DNA of 64,000 bases, taken from assembly GCA_003719395.1 (NCBI GenBank), contig RHMC01000012.1, forward strand, positions 1-64,000. Reading direction: 5' to 3'. Position 1 is the first letter of the stretch, and every line of letters starts with the position of its first letter. Position numbers and translations under genes: made by a program. This DNA comes from Streptomyces altiplanensis. Lineage in GTDB: Bacteria > Actinomycetota > Actinomycetes > Streptomycetales > Streptomycetaceae. The notes below the pieces were generated by a model. The model saw nothing but the letters and a program-made list of their open reading frames with translations, was not told the DNA's origin and searched no databases. Positions 19,659 to 29,233 of the stretch are shown here, piece after piece.

Positions 19659-21158
19659 TCAGTGAGCCACCGGTACGTACGGCGCCAGGTCCGCCGCCAG
19701 CTCCTCGTGCACCCGCACCTTGATGAGCGTGCCCTCCCCGGTGTGCTCCTCGGAGATGACCTCGCCTTCGGCGTGTGCCCGCGAGATCAGACCGCCCTGC
19801 GTGTACGGCACGAGTGCCTCGATCTCGACCTCGGGCCGGGGCAGCTCGGAGTCGATGAGCGCCAGCAGCTCCGCCATGCCCGCGCCCGTACGGGCCGACA
19901 CCGCGATCGCGTGACGCTCGATGCGCAGCAGCCGCTGCAGTACGACCGGGTCAGCCGCGTCCGCCTTGTTGATCACCACGATCTCGGGCACGTCGAGCGC
20001 ACCGACGTCACGGATCACTTCGCGTACGGCCGCCAGCTGCTCCTCCGGCGCCGGGTGAGAACCGTCCACCACGTGCAGGATGAGGTCGGAGTCGCCGACC
20101 TCCTCCATGGTGGAGCGGAACGCCTCGACGAGGTGGTGCGGCAGATGCCGTACGAATCCGACGGTGTCGGCGAGCGTGTAGACCCGCCCGGTGGGTGTCT
20201 CCGCGCGGCGCACGGTCGGGTCGAGGGTGGCGAACAGCGCGTTCTCCACCAGCACGCCCGCGCCCGTCAGGCGGTTGAGCAGCGAGGACTTTCCGGCGTT
20301 CGTGTATCCGGCGATCGCGACCGAAGGCACCTTGTTGCGCTTGCGCTCCTGGCGCTTGATGTCGCGGCCGGTCTTCATCTCCGCGATCTCCCGGCGCATC
20401 TTCGCCATCTTCTCGCGGATCCGGCGCCGGTCGGTCTCGATCTTGGTCTCACCGGGACCACGGGTGGCCATGCCGCCGCCACCGCCGGCACCGGCGCCGC
20501 CCATCTGCCGGGACAGCGACTGACCCCAGCCGCGCAGTCGCGGCAGCATGTACTGCATCTGCGCGAGCGCGACCTGTGCCTTGCCCTCCCGGGACTTGGC
20601 GTGCTGGGCGAAGATGTCCAGGATCAGGGCGGTGCGGTCGACCACCTTCACCTTGACGACGTCTTCGAGATGGATGAGCTGGCCGGGGCTGAGCTCACCG
20701 TCACAGACGACGGTGTCGGCTCCGGTCTCGAGCACGATGTCGCGCAGCTCGATCGCCTTGCCCGAGCCGATGTAGGTGGCCGGGTCCGGCTTGTCACGGC
20801 GCTGCACGACGCCGTCGAGCACCAGGGCGCCCGCGGTCTCCGCCAGAGCCGCCAGCTCGGCCAGCGAGTTCTCGGCGTCCCGCACGGTGCCGGAGGTCCA
20901 GACGCCGACCAGCACCACACGCTCCAGGCGCAGCTGCCGGTACTCGACCTCGGTGACGTCTTCGAGCTCGGTGGAGAGGCCGGCCACCCGTCGGAGCGCC
21001 GCGCGGTCCGAGCGCTCGTACTGGTCGCCGTCCCGCTCCTCGTCGACTTCGTGGCTCCAGGCGACGTCCTCTTCCATCAGGGCATCGGCCCGAAGGCTCT
21101 CGGTCAGGTTCTCCGTGAAGCTCTGTGCGTCCTTGGAAGCGGAAGAAGAGGAGGTCAT
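19659..21158 (-). CDS. hflX: Ribosome-associated GTPase HflX
   Basis: A 499-residue HflX: translational GTPase that rescues or splits stalled 70S ribosomes. The N-terminal HflX domain includes YIGSGKAIELRDI and DGELSPGQL; a glycine-rich linker with GPGETKIETDRRRIREK and a coiled coil follows; the G domain carries GYTNAGKSSLLN (G1), DTVGFVRHLPH (G3) and NKAD (G4). A 60-residue acidic N-terminal extension precedes the family core. ATG at 21158, frame intact. Monocistronic, leftward, with the M1 peptidase gene upstream after a 152-bp gap. Confidence 0.96.
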   Translation of the reverse strand: MTSSSSASKDAQSFTENLTESLRADALMEEDVAWSHEVDEERDGDQYERSDRAALRRVAGLSTELEDVTEVEYRQLRLERVVLVGVWTSGTVRDAENSLAELAALAETAGALVLDGVVQRRDKPDPATYIGSGKAIELRDIVLETGADTVVCDGELSPGQLIHLEDVVKVKVVDRTALILDIFAQHAKSREGKAQVALAQMQYMLPRLRGWGQSLSRQMGGAGAGGGGGMATRGPGETKIETDRRRIREKMAKMRREIAEMKTGRDIKRQERKRNKVPSVAIAGYTNAGKSSLLNRLTGAGVLVENALFATLDPTVRRAETPTGRVYTLADTVGFVRHLPHHLVEAFRSTMEEVGDSDLILHVVDGSHPAPEEQLAAVREVIRDVGALDVPEIVVINKADAADPVVLQRLLRIERHAIAVSARTGAGMAELLALIDSELPRPEVEIEALVPYTQGGLISRAHAEGEVISEEHTGEGTLIKVRVHEELAADLAPYVPVAH

Positions 21159-21310
21159 TGGATCCTTACGTCGCTAGAAAAGTAGGGTGCACCGATCACA
21201 ACGCGTCACGTGCCCGGAAGATTCCCGAAGTGTCAGGAGGTCTCCGTCCCGGCTGCGCCGCCGGCCCGTCGCGCCGGTCCGTCGATAGTGGCACGGGGCG
21301 ACCCGGGCCG

Positions 21311-22783
21311 TCACTCCGGTTTATGCCCGCTCCGCCAGTCGGGATGCCCGGGCATCGCCGGCGTCTTCTTCCCGTACAGCCACGCGTGGAAGAAACCGGA
21401 CAGGTCCCGCCCCGCGATCCGCGATGCGAGGCTCGTGAAGTCACCGGTCGTCGCGGTGGCGTCCCGGTGGTCCTGCACCCATCGCCGCTCCAGCTGCCCG
21501 AAGGCGTCCTCACCGATCTCCTGGCGCAGCGCGTACAGCACCAGTGCGCTGCCGTCGTAGACGACCGGCCTGAAGAGACTGACCTTCTGTCCCGGCGCGG
21601 GATTGCGGGGAGCGGCGGGAGGGCCGCCCTGTGTCCGCCACCCGTCCGACTGTGCGTACGCCTCGCGCATCCTCGCCTCCAGCGACTGCTCGGCGTGTTC
21701 CTCGGCGTACCGCGCCTCGTACCAGGAGGCGTGCCCTTCGTTCAGCCACAGGTCGGACCAGGAGCGCGGCGAGACGCTGTTGCCGAACCACTGGTGCGCC
21801 AGTTCGTGCACCATGATCGAGTCGACGTACCACTCGGGCAGCTCGGGACGGGTGAACTGCGAGCGCTCGAAGAGCGACAGCGTCTGGGTCTCCAGCTGGA
21901 ATCCCGTCTCCGCGTCGACGATGAGCACCCCGTACGTCTCGAAGGGATAGCGGCCGACCTGCCGCTCCATCCACTTCAGGTGCGCCGGTGTCTTCTTCAG
22001 CCACGGTTCGAGCCGCGCGCGTTCCGCGGTGGGCACGACATCGCGTACGGGCAGCCCGTGCGGCCCGGTTCTGTGCACGACGGCCGACCGGCCGACGGAG
22101 ACCTGGGCGAGTTCGGTCGCCATGGGGTGGCTGGTCCGGTACGCCCAGGTGGCGCCGCCGGCCGTGTTCCGGGGGTTTTCGGGCTTCCCCGCCGGCAGTC
22201 CGTTGGTGACCGCCGTCATGCCCTTGGGCACGGTGACACGGAAGGTGAAGAGCGCCTTGTCGGCGGGGTGGTCGTTGCACGGGAAGACACGGTGCGCCGC
22301 GTCGGCCTGGTTCGCCATCGCCAGGCCGTCGCGGGTGCGCACCCAGCCGCTGTCCTCGCGTCCCTCGGGGTCGGGGTCGCTGGTGTGCCGGACCTCGATC
22401 CGCATCGGCCGCCCCCGGAGCACCGGCTCGGCGGGCGTGACGACCAGGTCCTCCTTCGCCGTCGCGAACGTGGCGCGCTCGCCGTTCACCTCGACCGATC
22501 CGACGGTGCCGTACGCGAAGTCGAGATTGATCCGGTCGAGCCGCTGTGTGGCCGTCGCGTCGATCTTCGTGACGGCGTCCAGTGGTTTCCCGTTGTTTCC
22601 GCGGTACGTGAAGGAGATGTCGTACGCGAGAACGTCGTACCCGGGGTTGCCCAGGTGGGGGAAGAGCGGATCGCCGATCCCGAGGGCCACGGGCGGCGCG
22701 GGGGCGGGGAGCGTCGCGGCGACGAGGGTGGCCGAGGCGGCGGCCAGCAGGGCGGCACGCAGGCGCCGGGAGGTGAGCAGCAT
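21311..22783 (-). CDS. Secreted M1-family zinc metallopeptidase
   Basis: Aminopeptidase-N-type enzyme of 490 residues with a cleavable signal peptide (RRLRAALLAAASATLVAA...). The gluzincin site is complete: HELAHQWFGN near residue 324 and the third zinc-ligand glutamate in LWLNEGHASWYE about 19 residues later. The exopeptidase-type region before it reads DAETGFQLETQ rather than the canonical GAMEN, so exo- versus endopeptidase specificity is uncertain. It is shorter than full M1 enzymes because the C-terminal helical domain is reduced. ATG 22783; ends 152 bp before hflX; frame intact. Confidence 0.93.
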   Translation of the reverse strand: MLLTSRRLRAALLAAASATLVAATLPAPAPPVALGIGDPLFPHLGNPGYDVLAYDISFTYRGNNGKPLDAVTKIDATATQRLDRINLDFAYGTVGSVEVNGERATFATAKEDLVVTPAEPVLRGRPMRIEVRHTSDPDPEGREDSGWVRTRDGLAMANQADAAHRVFPCNDHPADKALFTFRVTVPKGMTAVTNGLPAGKPENPRNTAGGATWAYRTSHPMATELAQVSVGRSAVVHRTGPHGLPVRDVVPTAERARLEPWLKKTPAHLKWMERQVGRYPFETYGVLIVDAETGFQLETQTLSLFERSQFTRPELPEWYVDSIMVHELAHQWFGNSVSPRSWSDLWLNEGHASWYEARYAEEHAEQSLEARMREAYAQSDGWRTQGGPPAAPRNPAPGQKVSLFRPVVYDGSALVLYALRQEIGEDAFGQLERRWVQDHRDATATTGDFTSLASRIAGRDLSGFFHAWLYGKKTPAMPGHPDWRSGHKPE

Positions 22784-22859
22784 GACCTACCGCTACCAGC
22801 GCCCGCCGCGCGTGCCATGTCCGCACGCGCCGCTCCACTCGAAAGAGCGGCCCGTTCGG

Positions 22860-24969
22860 TCAAGCGGTGGCGGGACGCTGGGCGCGGCTCACGTCGTACA
22901 CGCCGGGCACCTCGCGCATCGCCCGCATGAGCGCGGGAAGCCCCGCCGCATCGGGGAGCTGGAGGGTGTACGTGTGCCGCACGCGCTGCTCGCTCGGCGG
23001 TTCCACGGTGGCCGAGACGACCGCCGCGCCCGCGGTGGCGATGGCTTCGGTGAGGTCGGCGAGGAGCCGGGGGCGCCCGAAGGACTCGGCGACCAGGGTG
23101 ACCCGGCAGTCGCCCGCGGCCAGCCATCGCACGCCCACGGGTTCCCGCCCGCGCGCCCGCATCCGGACCGCTGCCGGACACTCCTCGCGGTGCACGGTGA
23201 CGACACCGCCGCGCACGGAGAAGCCGGTGACGGCGTCGGGCGGTACGGGCGTGCAGCAGCCGGCGAGCCGTACGGTCGCGTCCGGGAGGTCCACGACGGC
23301 GTTCTCGGTGCTCCTGGGCAGCAGGCTGTCGATGGCGGGCGCCAGGGGGGCAGCCTCCGGCCTGGGCTCCGGCGTCCGGCCTCCCGGAGCGGGCGGGTCG
23401 TCCTGCGGATGGGCGGAGAGCCAGTGGGTGATGGCGATCCGCGCGGCGGGCGTACGGGCGTGGTCGAGCCACTCCGGGCGAGGGGCCCGAGCCGATGTCG
23501 TGGGCGAGGAGCAGCTGCACCGTGTCACCGTCGCTCAGTACCGTGCTGAGGGTCGCCAGCCGGCCGTTGACCCGGGCGCCGATGCAGCGGTGCGCCGCCT
23601 CGCCGTGCTGCGCGTACGCCGCGTCCACGCAGCTCGCACCGGCCGGCAGCCCCAGCGCGGCGCCGTCCGAGCGGAACACGGTGATCTCCCGGTCCTGCGC
23701 GAGGTCCGCGCGCAGTGACGTCCAGAAGGTGTCGGGATCGGGCGTGGACTCCTGCCACTCCAGCAGCCGGGAGAGCCAGCCGGGCCTGGTGGGGTCCGCG
23801 CGCTCGCCCTCGACGGCGGGCTCGGCGCCGTCGGTCGGCGCGTACGGGTTGCCCAGGGCGACGACGCCCGCCTCCGCCACCTTGTGCATCCGGTGCGTAC
23901 GGATGAGGACTTCGGCCACCTCGCCGTCCGGGCTCGCGACGGCGGTGTGCAGCGACTGGTAGAGGTTGAACTTGGGCGCCGCGATGAAGTCCTTGAACTC
24001 GGAGATCACCGGTGTGAAGCAGGTGTGCAGCTCGCCCAGCACGCCGTAGCAGTCGGCGTCCTCCGTGACGAGCACCAGCAGCCGTCCGAAGTCCGTGCCG
24101 CGCAGTTCGCCGCGTTTGAGCCTGGTCCGGTGGACGGAGACGAAGTGGCGGGGCCTGACGAGGACCTCGGCGGCCAGACCGGCTTCCCGCAGCACCTTCC
24201 TGACCTCTTCCGCGATCGCCTCCAGCGGGTCTCCCGCGGCGGCGTCCGCTGCGATGAGGGCGCGCGTGTGCTCGTACTCCTCGGGGTGGAGGATCGCGAA
24301 GACCAGGTCCTCCAGTTCGGTCTTGAGGGCCTGTACGCCGAGCCGTTCGGCGAGCGGGATCAGGACGTCCCGGGTGACCCTGGCGATCCGGGCCTGCTTC
24401 TCGGGGCGCATCACGGTGAGGGTGCGCATGTTGTGCAGCCGGTCGGCGAGCTTGATCGACATGACCCGGACGTCGTTGCCGGTGGCGACGAGCATCTTGC
24501 GGAAGGTCTCGGGTTCGGCGGCGGCGCCGTAGTCGACCTTCTCCAGTTTCGTCACACCGTCGACGAGGAAACAGACCTCCTCGCCGAACCCCGTGCGTAC
24601 CTGGTCGAGCGTCACATCGGTGTCTTCGACGGTGTCGTGCAGGAGCGCCGCGGTCAACGTGGTGGTCTCGGCCCCGAGTTCGGCGAGGATCAGCGTCACG
24701 GCGAGCGGATGGGTGATGTACGGCTCGCCGCTCTTGCGCATCTGCCCGCGGTGCGACGACTCGGCGAGCACGTACGCCCTGTGCAGGATGGAGAGGTCGG
24801 CGTCCGGGTGGTGGGCGCGGTGGGCGTCCGCGACGTGGCCGATCGCGTCGGGCAGCCGGTCCCGCGATGCGGGACCGAGCAGGGCGACACGGCCGAGCCT
24901 GCGGAGGTCCAGTCTGGTGCGGCCACGCCTGCGGCCGGCGGCTCCTGGGTGGGCGGCCTCTGCACTCAT
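22860..24969 (-). CDS. rshA: RelA/SpoT homologue RshA, (p)ppGpp synthetase/hydrolase family (one frame break)
   Basis: Long RSH protein of about 702 residues. Domains in order: HD hydrolase (HRGQMRKSGEPYITHP, LLHDTVEDTD, KLADRLHNMRTL; about 60-230), RelA/SpoT nucleotidyltransferase-like part (GRLLVLVTEDADCYGVLG, LYQSLHTAV; about 270-380), TGS (ITVFRSDGAALGLPAGAS), then a C-terminal ACT module (RVTLVAESFGRPRLLADLTEAI). One base is extra near 23485 in a GGGGCCC run; removing it joins GSGPRPEWLDHA. Streptomyces has a separate RelA elsewhere, and this position next to dapF corresponds to rshA. The HD domain looks intact; the synthetase motif is divergent, so hydrolase bias is possible. Confidence 0.87.
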
Positions 24970-25134
24970 GGGGCACCTCCGGCAGCGTCGACCGGCGGTG
25001 GACGGGTGGGCCCGCGTCCCGGCCGGTGCTTGATGCTACCGAGCCCACCACGCCCCGCTGTCCCGCTCTCGCTCAGCGTGAACCGGATCACCCATTCGAG
25101 CGAAGCTCCGGGCGGCGGCCGTTTCCTTCCGGCC

Positions 25135-26013
25135 CTAAGGGGCCGGAGTGATCCAGTCCGGGTCGACGGTGCCCTCGGCGACGATCACCGCGGGCCCCGT
25201 CATCTCGACGGCTCCGTCGGGCTGCTCGGTGATCACCAGACGCCCGCCGGGGAGGTCGACGGTGTACGTCACGGGCTCACCGGTGACGGCGGGGTCGGTG
25301 CCGTCCCTGCGGGCCGCGGCGACAGCCAACGCGCACGCGCCCGTACCGCAGGAGCGGGTCTCGCCCGAGCCGCCCTCGTGCACGCGCATCGCGACGTGGC
25401 GCGGGCCGCGGTCGACGACGAACTCGACGTTGACACCCTCCGGGTAGGCGGAGGCGGGGCTGAAGGACGGGGCGGTGAACAGGTCACCGGCGTGGTCCAG
25501 GTCGTCGACGAAGGCGACGGCGTGCGGGTTGCCCATGTTCACGTTGCGGGCGGGCCACTCCCGGGCCCCCGCGGAGACCGTGACGTCGCCCCCGGGCAGG
25601 AGGGCCCGGCCCATGGAGACGGTGATGTCGCCGCCGGCTTCCGCCTTGGCGATGTGCACCCGCTTGACGCCGCCGCGGGTGGCGACGGCCAGGTCGCCCT
25701 CGCCGACGAGTCCTGCGCGCTGGAGGTAGTGGGCGAAGACGCGGACGCCGTTGCCGCACATCTCGGCGATCGAGCCGTCCGCGTTGCGGTAGTCCATGAA
25801 CCACTCGGCCGTGCCGGCCGCCGCACGCGCCTCGGGATGCTCGGCGGACCGTACGACGTGCAGCAGGCCGTCACCGCCGATGCCGGCCCTGCGGTCGCAC
25901 AGTTTCGCGACGAGGGACGGGGGCAGGTCGATGCTGTTGTCCGGGTCGGGGACGATCACGAAGTCGTTCTCGGTCCCGTGGCCCTTGAGGAAGGCGATCG
26001 GCGAGTTGCTCAC
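25135..26013 (-). CDS. dapF: Diaminopimelate epimerase
   Basis: Interconverts LL- and meso-diaminopimelate, for lysine and, in Streptomyces, the LL-form used in peptidoglycan. 292 residues. The two catalytic cysteines are visible: MCGNGVRVF (Cys about 86) and RSCGTGACALA (Cys about 222). The N-terminal GHGTENDFVIV and RRAGIGGDGLL motifs are present. ATG 26013 gives a standard N-terminus. It lies between rshA and a membrane-protein gene, all leftward, but with gaps of 165 and 34 bp. Frame intact. Confidence 0.97.
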   Translation of the reverse strand: MSNSPIAFLKGHGTENDFVIVPDPDNSIDLPPSLVAKLCDRRAGIGGDGLLHVVRSAEHPEARAAAGTAEWFMDYRNADGSIAEMCGNGVRVFAHYLQRAGLVGEGDLAVATRGGVKRVHIAKAEAGGDITVSMGRALLPGGDVTVSAGAREWPARNVNMGNPHAVAFVDDLDHAGDLFTAPSFSPASAYPEGVNVEFVVDRGPRHVAMRVHEGGSGETRSCGTGACALAVAAARRDGTDPAVTGEPVTYTVDLPGGRLVITEQPDGAVEMTGPAVIVAEGTVDPDWITPAP

Positions 26014-26047
26014 GGCGTCAATCGTACGGGGCGGGTACGACGGGCGG

Positions 26048-26479
26048 TCAGCGGAGGCGGGCCACGCGCCAGACGGCCAGCGCGACCAGGCCGGCGCCCA
26101 CGACGACGTACAGCGCGATCATCCGCCAGTCGGGGCGCTTGCCCGAGTCCTTGGACGGCAGGCCGGGCCAGGTGTGTCCCACGCGGCGGGCGGCCATCAT
26201 GCCCCAGCCCGCGGCGCAGCAGCTGATCAGCAGTCCCAGCATGGCGACGACCGCTCCGCCGTCGCCGAACTCGAAGGCCAGGGGGAAGGCGAACATCAGG
26301 GAGCCCAGGGCGGCGAGTCCCACGATCGGTGCGAGCTGCCAAATCCGCAGGCGCCGCTGCGGGCGCAGCTCGACCTCGACCTCGGGCCCCGTCCCGGACG
26401 CCACGTCCTGGTCGTCGGGCCCGTCGGGGCTCAAACGGTCCGGATCTTCCTGTGCTGCGTCACGAGGGCCGGCTTCCAT
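26048..26479 (-). CDS. Small integral membrane protein of unknown function
   Basis: 143 residues from ATG 26479, which follows GGAGGG by seven bases; the frame is open further upstream, but that part lacks coding character. The first 60 residues are acidic and Pro/Asp-rich, followed by a basic stretch (PQRRLRIWQL), two close hydrophobic segments (PIVGLAALGSLMFAFPLAFEF and VVAMLGLLISCCAAGWGMMA), a short loop and a third (MIALYVVVGAGLVALAVW). It sits between miaA and dapF and may be cotranscribed with dapF (34 bp). I do not recognise a family beyond 'conserved actinobacterial membrane protein'. Confidence 0.72.
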   Translation of the reverse strand: MEAGPRDAAQEDPDRLSPDGPDDQDVASGTGPEVEVELRPQRRLRIWQLAPIVGLAALGSLMFAFPLAFEFGDGGAVVAMLGLLISCCAAGWGMMAARRVGHTWPGLPSKDSGKRPDWRMIALYVVVGAGLVALAVWRVARLR

Positions 26480-26586
26480 CGCCACGCGCCCTCCCAACTT
26501 GGACTCCACTGGTCGATCGAAGCTTGATGATGGCACGGGCCCGGGCACCGGAATGACGGGCGGAGCGTCCCGATGCCATCACGTGA

Positions 26587-27525
26587 TCAGGCTGTAACCG
26601 CTCGTTCGACCAATGTCAGCGCCCGCTGCGGGAGTTCCGCGCGGTCCTCGGCCGCGCCGCTCAGCCAGTGCACCCTCGGATCCCGGCGGAACCACGAGTC
26701 CTGGCGGCGGGCGAAACGCTTGGTGGCGCGCACGGTCTCGGCGCGCGCCTCCTCCTCGGTGCACTCCCCCGCCAGCGCGGCCAGTACCTGCTGGTACCCC
26801 AGGGCGCGTGCGGCCGTACGCCCCTCCCGGAGCCCTTGCGCCTCCAGGGTGCGCACCTCGTCCACGAGCCCCGCCTCCCACATGCGGTCGACGCGCGCCG
26901 CGATGCGCTCGTCGAGCTCGGGGCGGCCGACGTCGACGCCGATCTGGACGGTGTCGTACACCGAGTCGGGGCCCGGGAGATTGGCCGTGAACGGCTTGCC
27001 GGTGATTTCGATCACTTCCAGCGCGCGGACGATGCGCCGGCCGTTGCTCGGCAGGATCGCGCGCCCCGCGTCGGGATCGGCGGCGGCGAGGCGCGCGTGC
27101 AGGGCGCCGGGGCCTCGCAGCTCCAGCTCCTCCTCCAGCCGGGTCCGTACCGCCGGGTCGGTGCCGGGGAACTCGAGTGCGTCGATGGCCCCCCGTACGT
27201 AGAGCCCCGAGCCTCCGACGAGGACGGGCGTACGGCCGCCGGCGAGGAGCCGGTCGATCTCCGCGCGGGCGAGCCTCTGGTACTCGGCGACGCTGGCCGC
27301 CTCGGTCACGTCCCAGATGTCGAGGAGGTGGTGCGGGATGCCGCCGCGCTCCCCGGGCGTCAGTTTGGCGGTGCCGATGTCCATCCCCCGGTAGAGCTGC
27401 ATGGAGTCGGCGTTGACGACCTCCCCGCCGAAATGCTGGGCGAGGGCGACGCCCAGATCGGACTTTCCGGCTGCCGTGGGGCCGACAACGGCGATGACCC
27501 GCGGTGCGGGAGCTGCAGTTCTCAC
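26587..27525 (-). CDS. miaA: tRNA dimethylallyltransferase MiaA
   Basis: Transfers a dimethylallyl group to A37 of tRNAs reading UNN codons. 312 residues from GTG 27525; the larger open frame upstream is not coding. Visible: P-loop VVGPTAAGKSDLG (about 11-23), NADSMQLYRGMDIGTAK, HLLDI, the VGGSGLYVRG catalytic loop and QDSWFRRDPRV near the end. miaB, which methylthiolates the same base, lies about 1.7 kb away on the same strand. Frame intact. Confidence 0.96.
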   Translation of the reverse strand: MRTAAPAPRVIAVVGPTAAGKSDLGVALAQHFGGEVVNADSMQLYRGMDIGTAKLTPGERGGIPHHLLDIWDVTEAASVAEYQRLARAEIDRLLAGGRTPVLVGGSGLYVRGAIDALEFPGTDPAVRTRLEEELELRGPGALHARLAAADPDAGRAILPSNGRRIVRALEVIEITGKPFTANLPGPDSVYDTVQIGVDVGRPELDERIAARVDRMWEAGLVDEVRTLEAQGLREGRTAARALGYQQVLAALAGECTEEEARAETVRATKRFARRQDSWFRRDPRVHWLSGAAEDRAELPQRALTLVERAVTA

Positions 27526-27708
27526 TGCCCCAGTCTCGCAAACCCCACGGCACCTCCCCGAACGAGTTACGTGACGGCACGCGGCCGGGTTCGTTTCCTG
27601 TTGCGAGGTTCCGACCGCCGGTTTACGGACCGGTGCCCCTGGGCGACGCAATGAGACGCTCCGGACGGGCGCGGGATTTCGCCCACACGAGTAATATATG
27701 GAGCAGAT

Positions 27709-27945
27709 ATGGGCCTTTTTGCACGGTTTCGCCGCAAGTCCAAGGATGTCGTGGAGGCGTCGCCCGAAGAGGCACAGGCCGGCGCTCTGACGGGCGGCAC
27801 CCCGGAGGAAGCCGCCGCGGAAGGCGCGGCCGAGAAGGGCGCCGAGACTCCTGGAGCCGCCGAGGGCGAGGGCGTCGAGATTCCCAAGCAGCAGTCCGCG
27901 GACGAGGCGGCGGACAACGAGGCCGGAGAGAACGCCCATAAGTAG
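27709..27945 (+). CDS. Small acidic Ala/Glu-rich protein, unknown
   Basis: 78 residues: a basic amphipathic start (MGLFARFRRKSKDVVE) followed by a low-complexity acidic tail of Ala, Glu and Gly. Coding is supported by a GGAG site five bases upstream of ATG 27709, strong third-position G/C bias, and close placement (24 bp) before the MT0933-like gene on the same strand. Probably intrinsically disordered. An AT-rich TAATATATG stretch just upstream is unusual for this genome and may be part of its promoter. No function can be assigned. Confidence 0.65.
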   Translation: MGLFARFRRKSKDVVEASPEEAQAGALTGGTPEEAAAEGAAEKGAETPGAAEGEGVEIPKQQSADEAADNEAGENAHK

Positions 27946-27969
27946 CCCCCCGAAGAGCGAAGGTGATCC

Positions 27970-28242
27970 ATGGGTTTCCTGGATTCGTTGAAGGCCAAGA
28001 TCGCTCCTGCGAAGGGCAAGGTCTCGGACCTCGCGCAGCAGCATGAGGGCAAGATCGAGCAGGGTCTGAGCAAGGCCGCCAAGGCGGTCGACAGCAAGAC
28101 CAAGGGCAAGTACAGCAGTCAGATCGAGTCGGGAACGGGCAAGGCCAAGCAGGCCCTGGACCGCATCGCTCACAAGGACGACAGGACCGGCAGGACGAGC
28201 GGCACCGGCACTGCGCCGCCGCCTCCTCCTCCGGCCCCCTGA
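27970..28242 (+). CDS. MT0933-like 'antitoxin' family small protein
   Basis: 90 residues: MGFLDSLKAKIAPAKGKV..., then a lysine-rich helical repeat (KIEQGLSKAAKAVDSKTKGKY, SSQIESGTGKAKQALDRI) and a Pro-rich tail. This matches the actinobacterial MT0933/Rv0909 family annotated as antitoxins, although many members, including this one, lack a recognisable toxin neighbour. ATG 27970 after GCGAAGGTG. Probably an operon with the acidic protein upstream; a GC hairpin follows. The toxin-antitoxin label should be treated as a family name only. Confidence 0.75.
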   Translation: MGFLDSLKAKIAPAKGKVSDLAQQHEGKIEQGLSKAAKAVDSKTKGKYSSQIESGTGKAKQALDRIAHKDDRTGRTSGTGTAPPPPPPAP

Positions 28243-28276
28243 CCCACAGTGTCCTGACAGGCGGCAACGGCGGACG

Positions 28277-28303
28277 GCCGCGGAGCGCACCTCGCTCCGC
28301 GGC
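28277..28303. terminator. Hairpin between convergent genes
   Basis: An 11-bp perfect stem (GCCGCGGAGCG / CGCTCCGCGGC) with a 5-nt loop lies 34 bp after the MT0933-like stop and before the convergent extradiol-like gene. TTGTGTCTT follows on the plus strand. Confidence 0.7.
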
Positions 28304-28363
28304 GTCGCGTGCTTGTGTCTTCAGACGTTCCCGACGGTTCCGTTCCCGACGGCTTCCCGGGGT

Positions 28364-29088
28364 TCAGGACCAGGCGGCGACGAAGTAGCCGACGCCGTAA
28401 GGGGCCTCCGCGTACAGCAGCCGGGCGTCGGAGACCGGCGCCCTCGGCGGCGCCCGCGAGGACCTGCCAGGGTGCCCGGCCCGCCGCCTTGAGCTCGTAC
28501 GCCACGTGCTCGTCCAGGGCCAGCAGGGCGGCCGTGTCGGCCGCGCCCAGCGCCCGTGCCGCTGCCGCGTCGAAGCCGTCGGCCCGTTCGTCCAGATAGC
28601 CCGGCGCTTTGAGCGTCCGGCAGGCGCTGCCGTCGCCGAGCACGAGAAGGGCGACCCGCTCCGCCCGTGCGGCGAGTTTCCGGCCCTCGTCCGCGCACCG
28701 GCCGCTCGCAAGCCGCTCCCCGACTCCGAGGCCCTCCACGGGGGCGTCCGCCCACTGCGTACGGGAGAGCAGCCAGGCGCCCACGGCGAGGGACTGCGGG
28801 AGCTCGCACCCCGCGGCGCTCGCCCGGTCGTCCTCCGCCGTCGCACCGAGGCGCACACCGACACCGACACCGAAGCCCCGGAAGCTGCCGACGCTCCCCC
28901 GGGGGTACGTTCCGGTGCCGTCCTGCCCTGCGGGGCCGGCCACGACCAGCAGGTCGGGGCGGGACGCCGCGAGCACCCCGAGAGCGTCCGCGCAGGCGTC
29001 CGTGCGCGTCGAGCTCCCGGGCGGCCCCGGAGGCGACCTCGGGGACCAGGAGCGGCGGGCAGGGGCATACGGCGGCGGCGACAAGCAT
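28364..29088 (-). CDS. Class III extradiol dioxygenase-like protein (two frame breaks)
   Basis: From ATG 29088 the protein opens [19 protein letters not shown], typical of a conserved actinobacterial family with a LigB-like (class III extradiol dioxygenase subunit B) fold. It continues [45 protein letters not shown] and ends [11 protein letters not shown], about 240 residues. Two extra bases must be removed, near 29005 and near 28440, to follow one frame. The repaired length is a multiple of three. Located between miaB and the small-protein pair, convergent with the latter. The usual metal ligands of true dioxygenases are not evident, so catalysis is doubtful. Confidence 0.7.
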
Positions 29089-29233
29089 GCCCGGAAGCCT
29101 AGTACCCCGGCGGAACGCCGTTCCGAGGCTCCGGGGCCTCACTGTCGTACGGCGGCTCCGGCCCACGGGGCGCCCGCGTCTCGCGTCGCGCTCCCCCGGT
29201 TCTCCCCGGCGCACGGGCCGGCCGCCGGCCGGC

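Noticed and set aside
22486..24969. RshA C-terminal extension overlapping the M1 peptidase
   Set aside because: The ACT domain is recovered in another frame after removing one base near 23485, and ends at 22860, before the peptidase gene.
27970..28242. A complete toxin-antitoxin module
   Set aside because: No RelE, MazF, PIN or HipA-type toxin is adjacent; only the family label suggests it.
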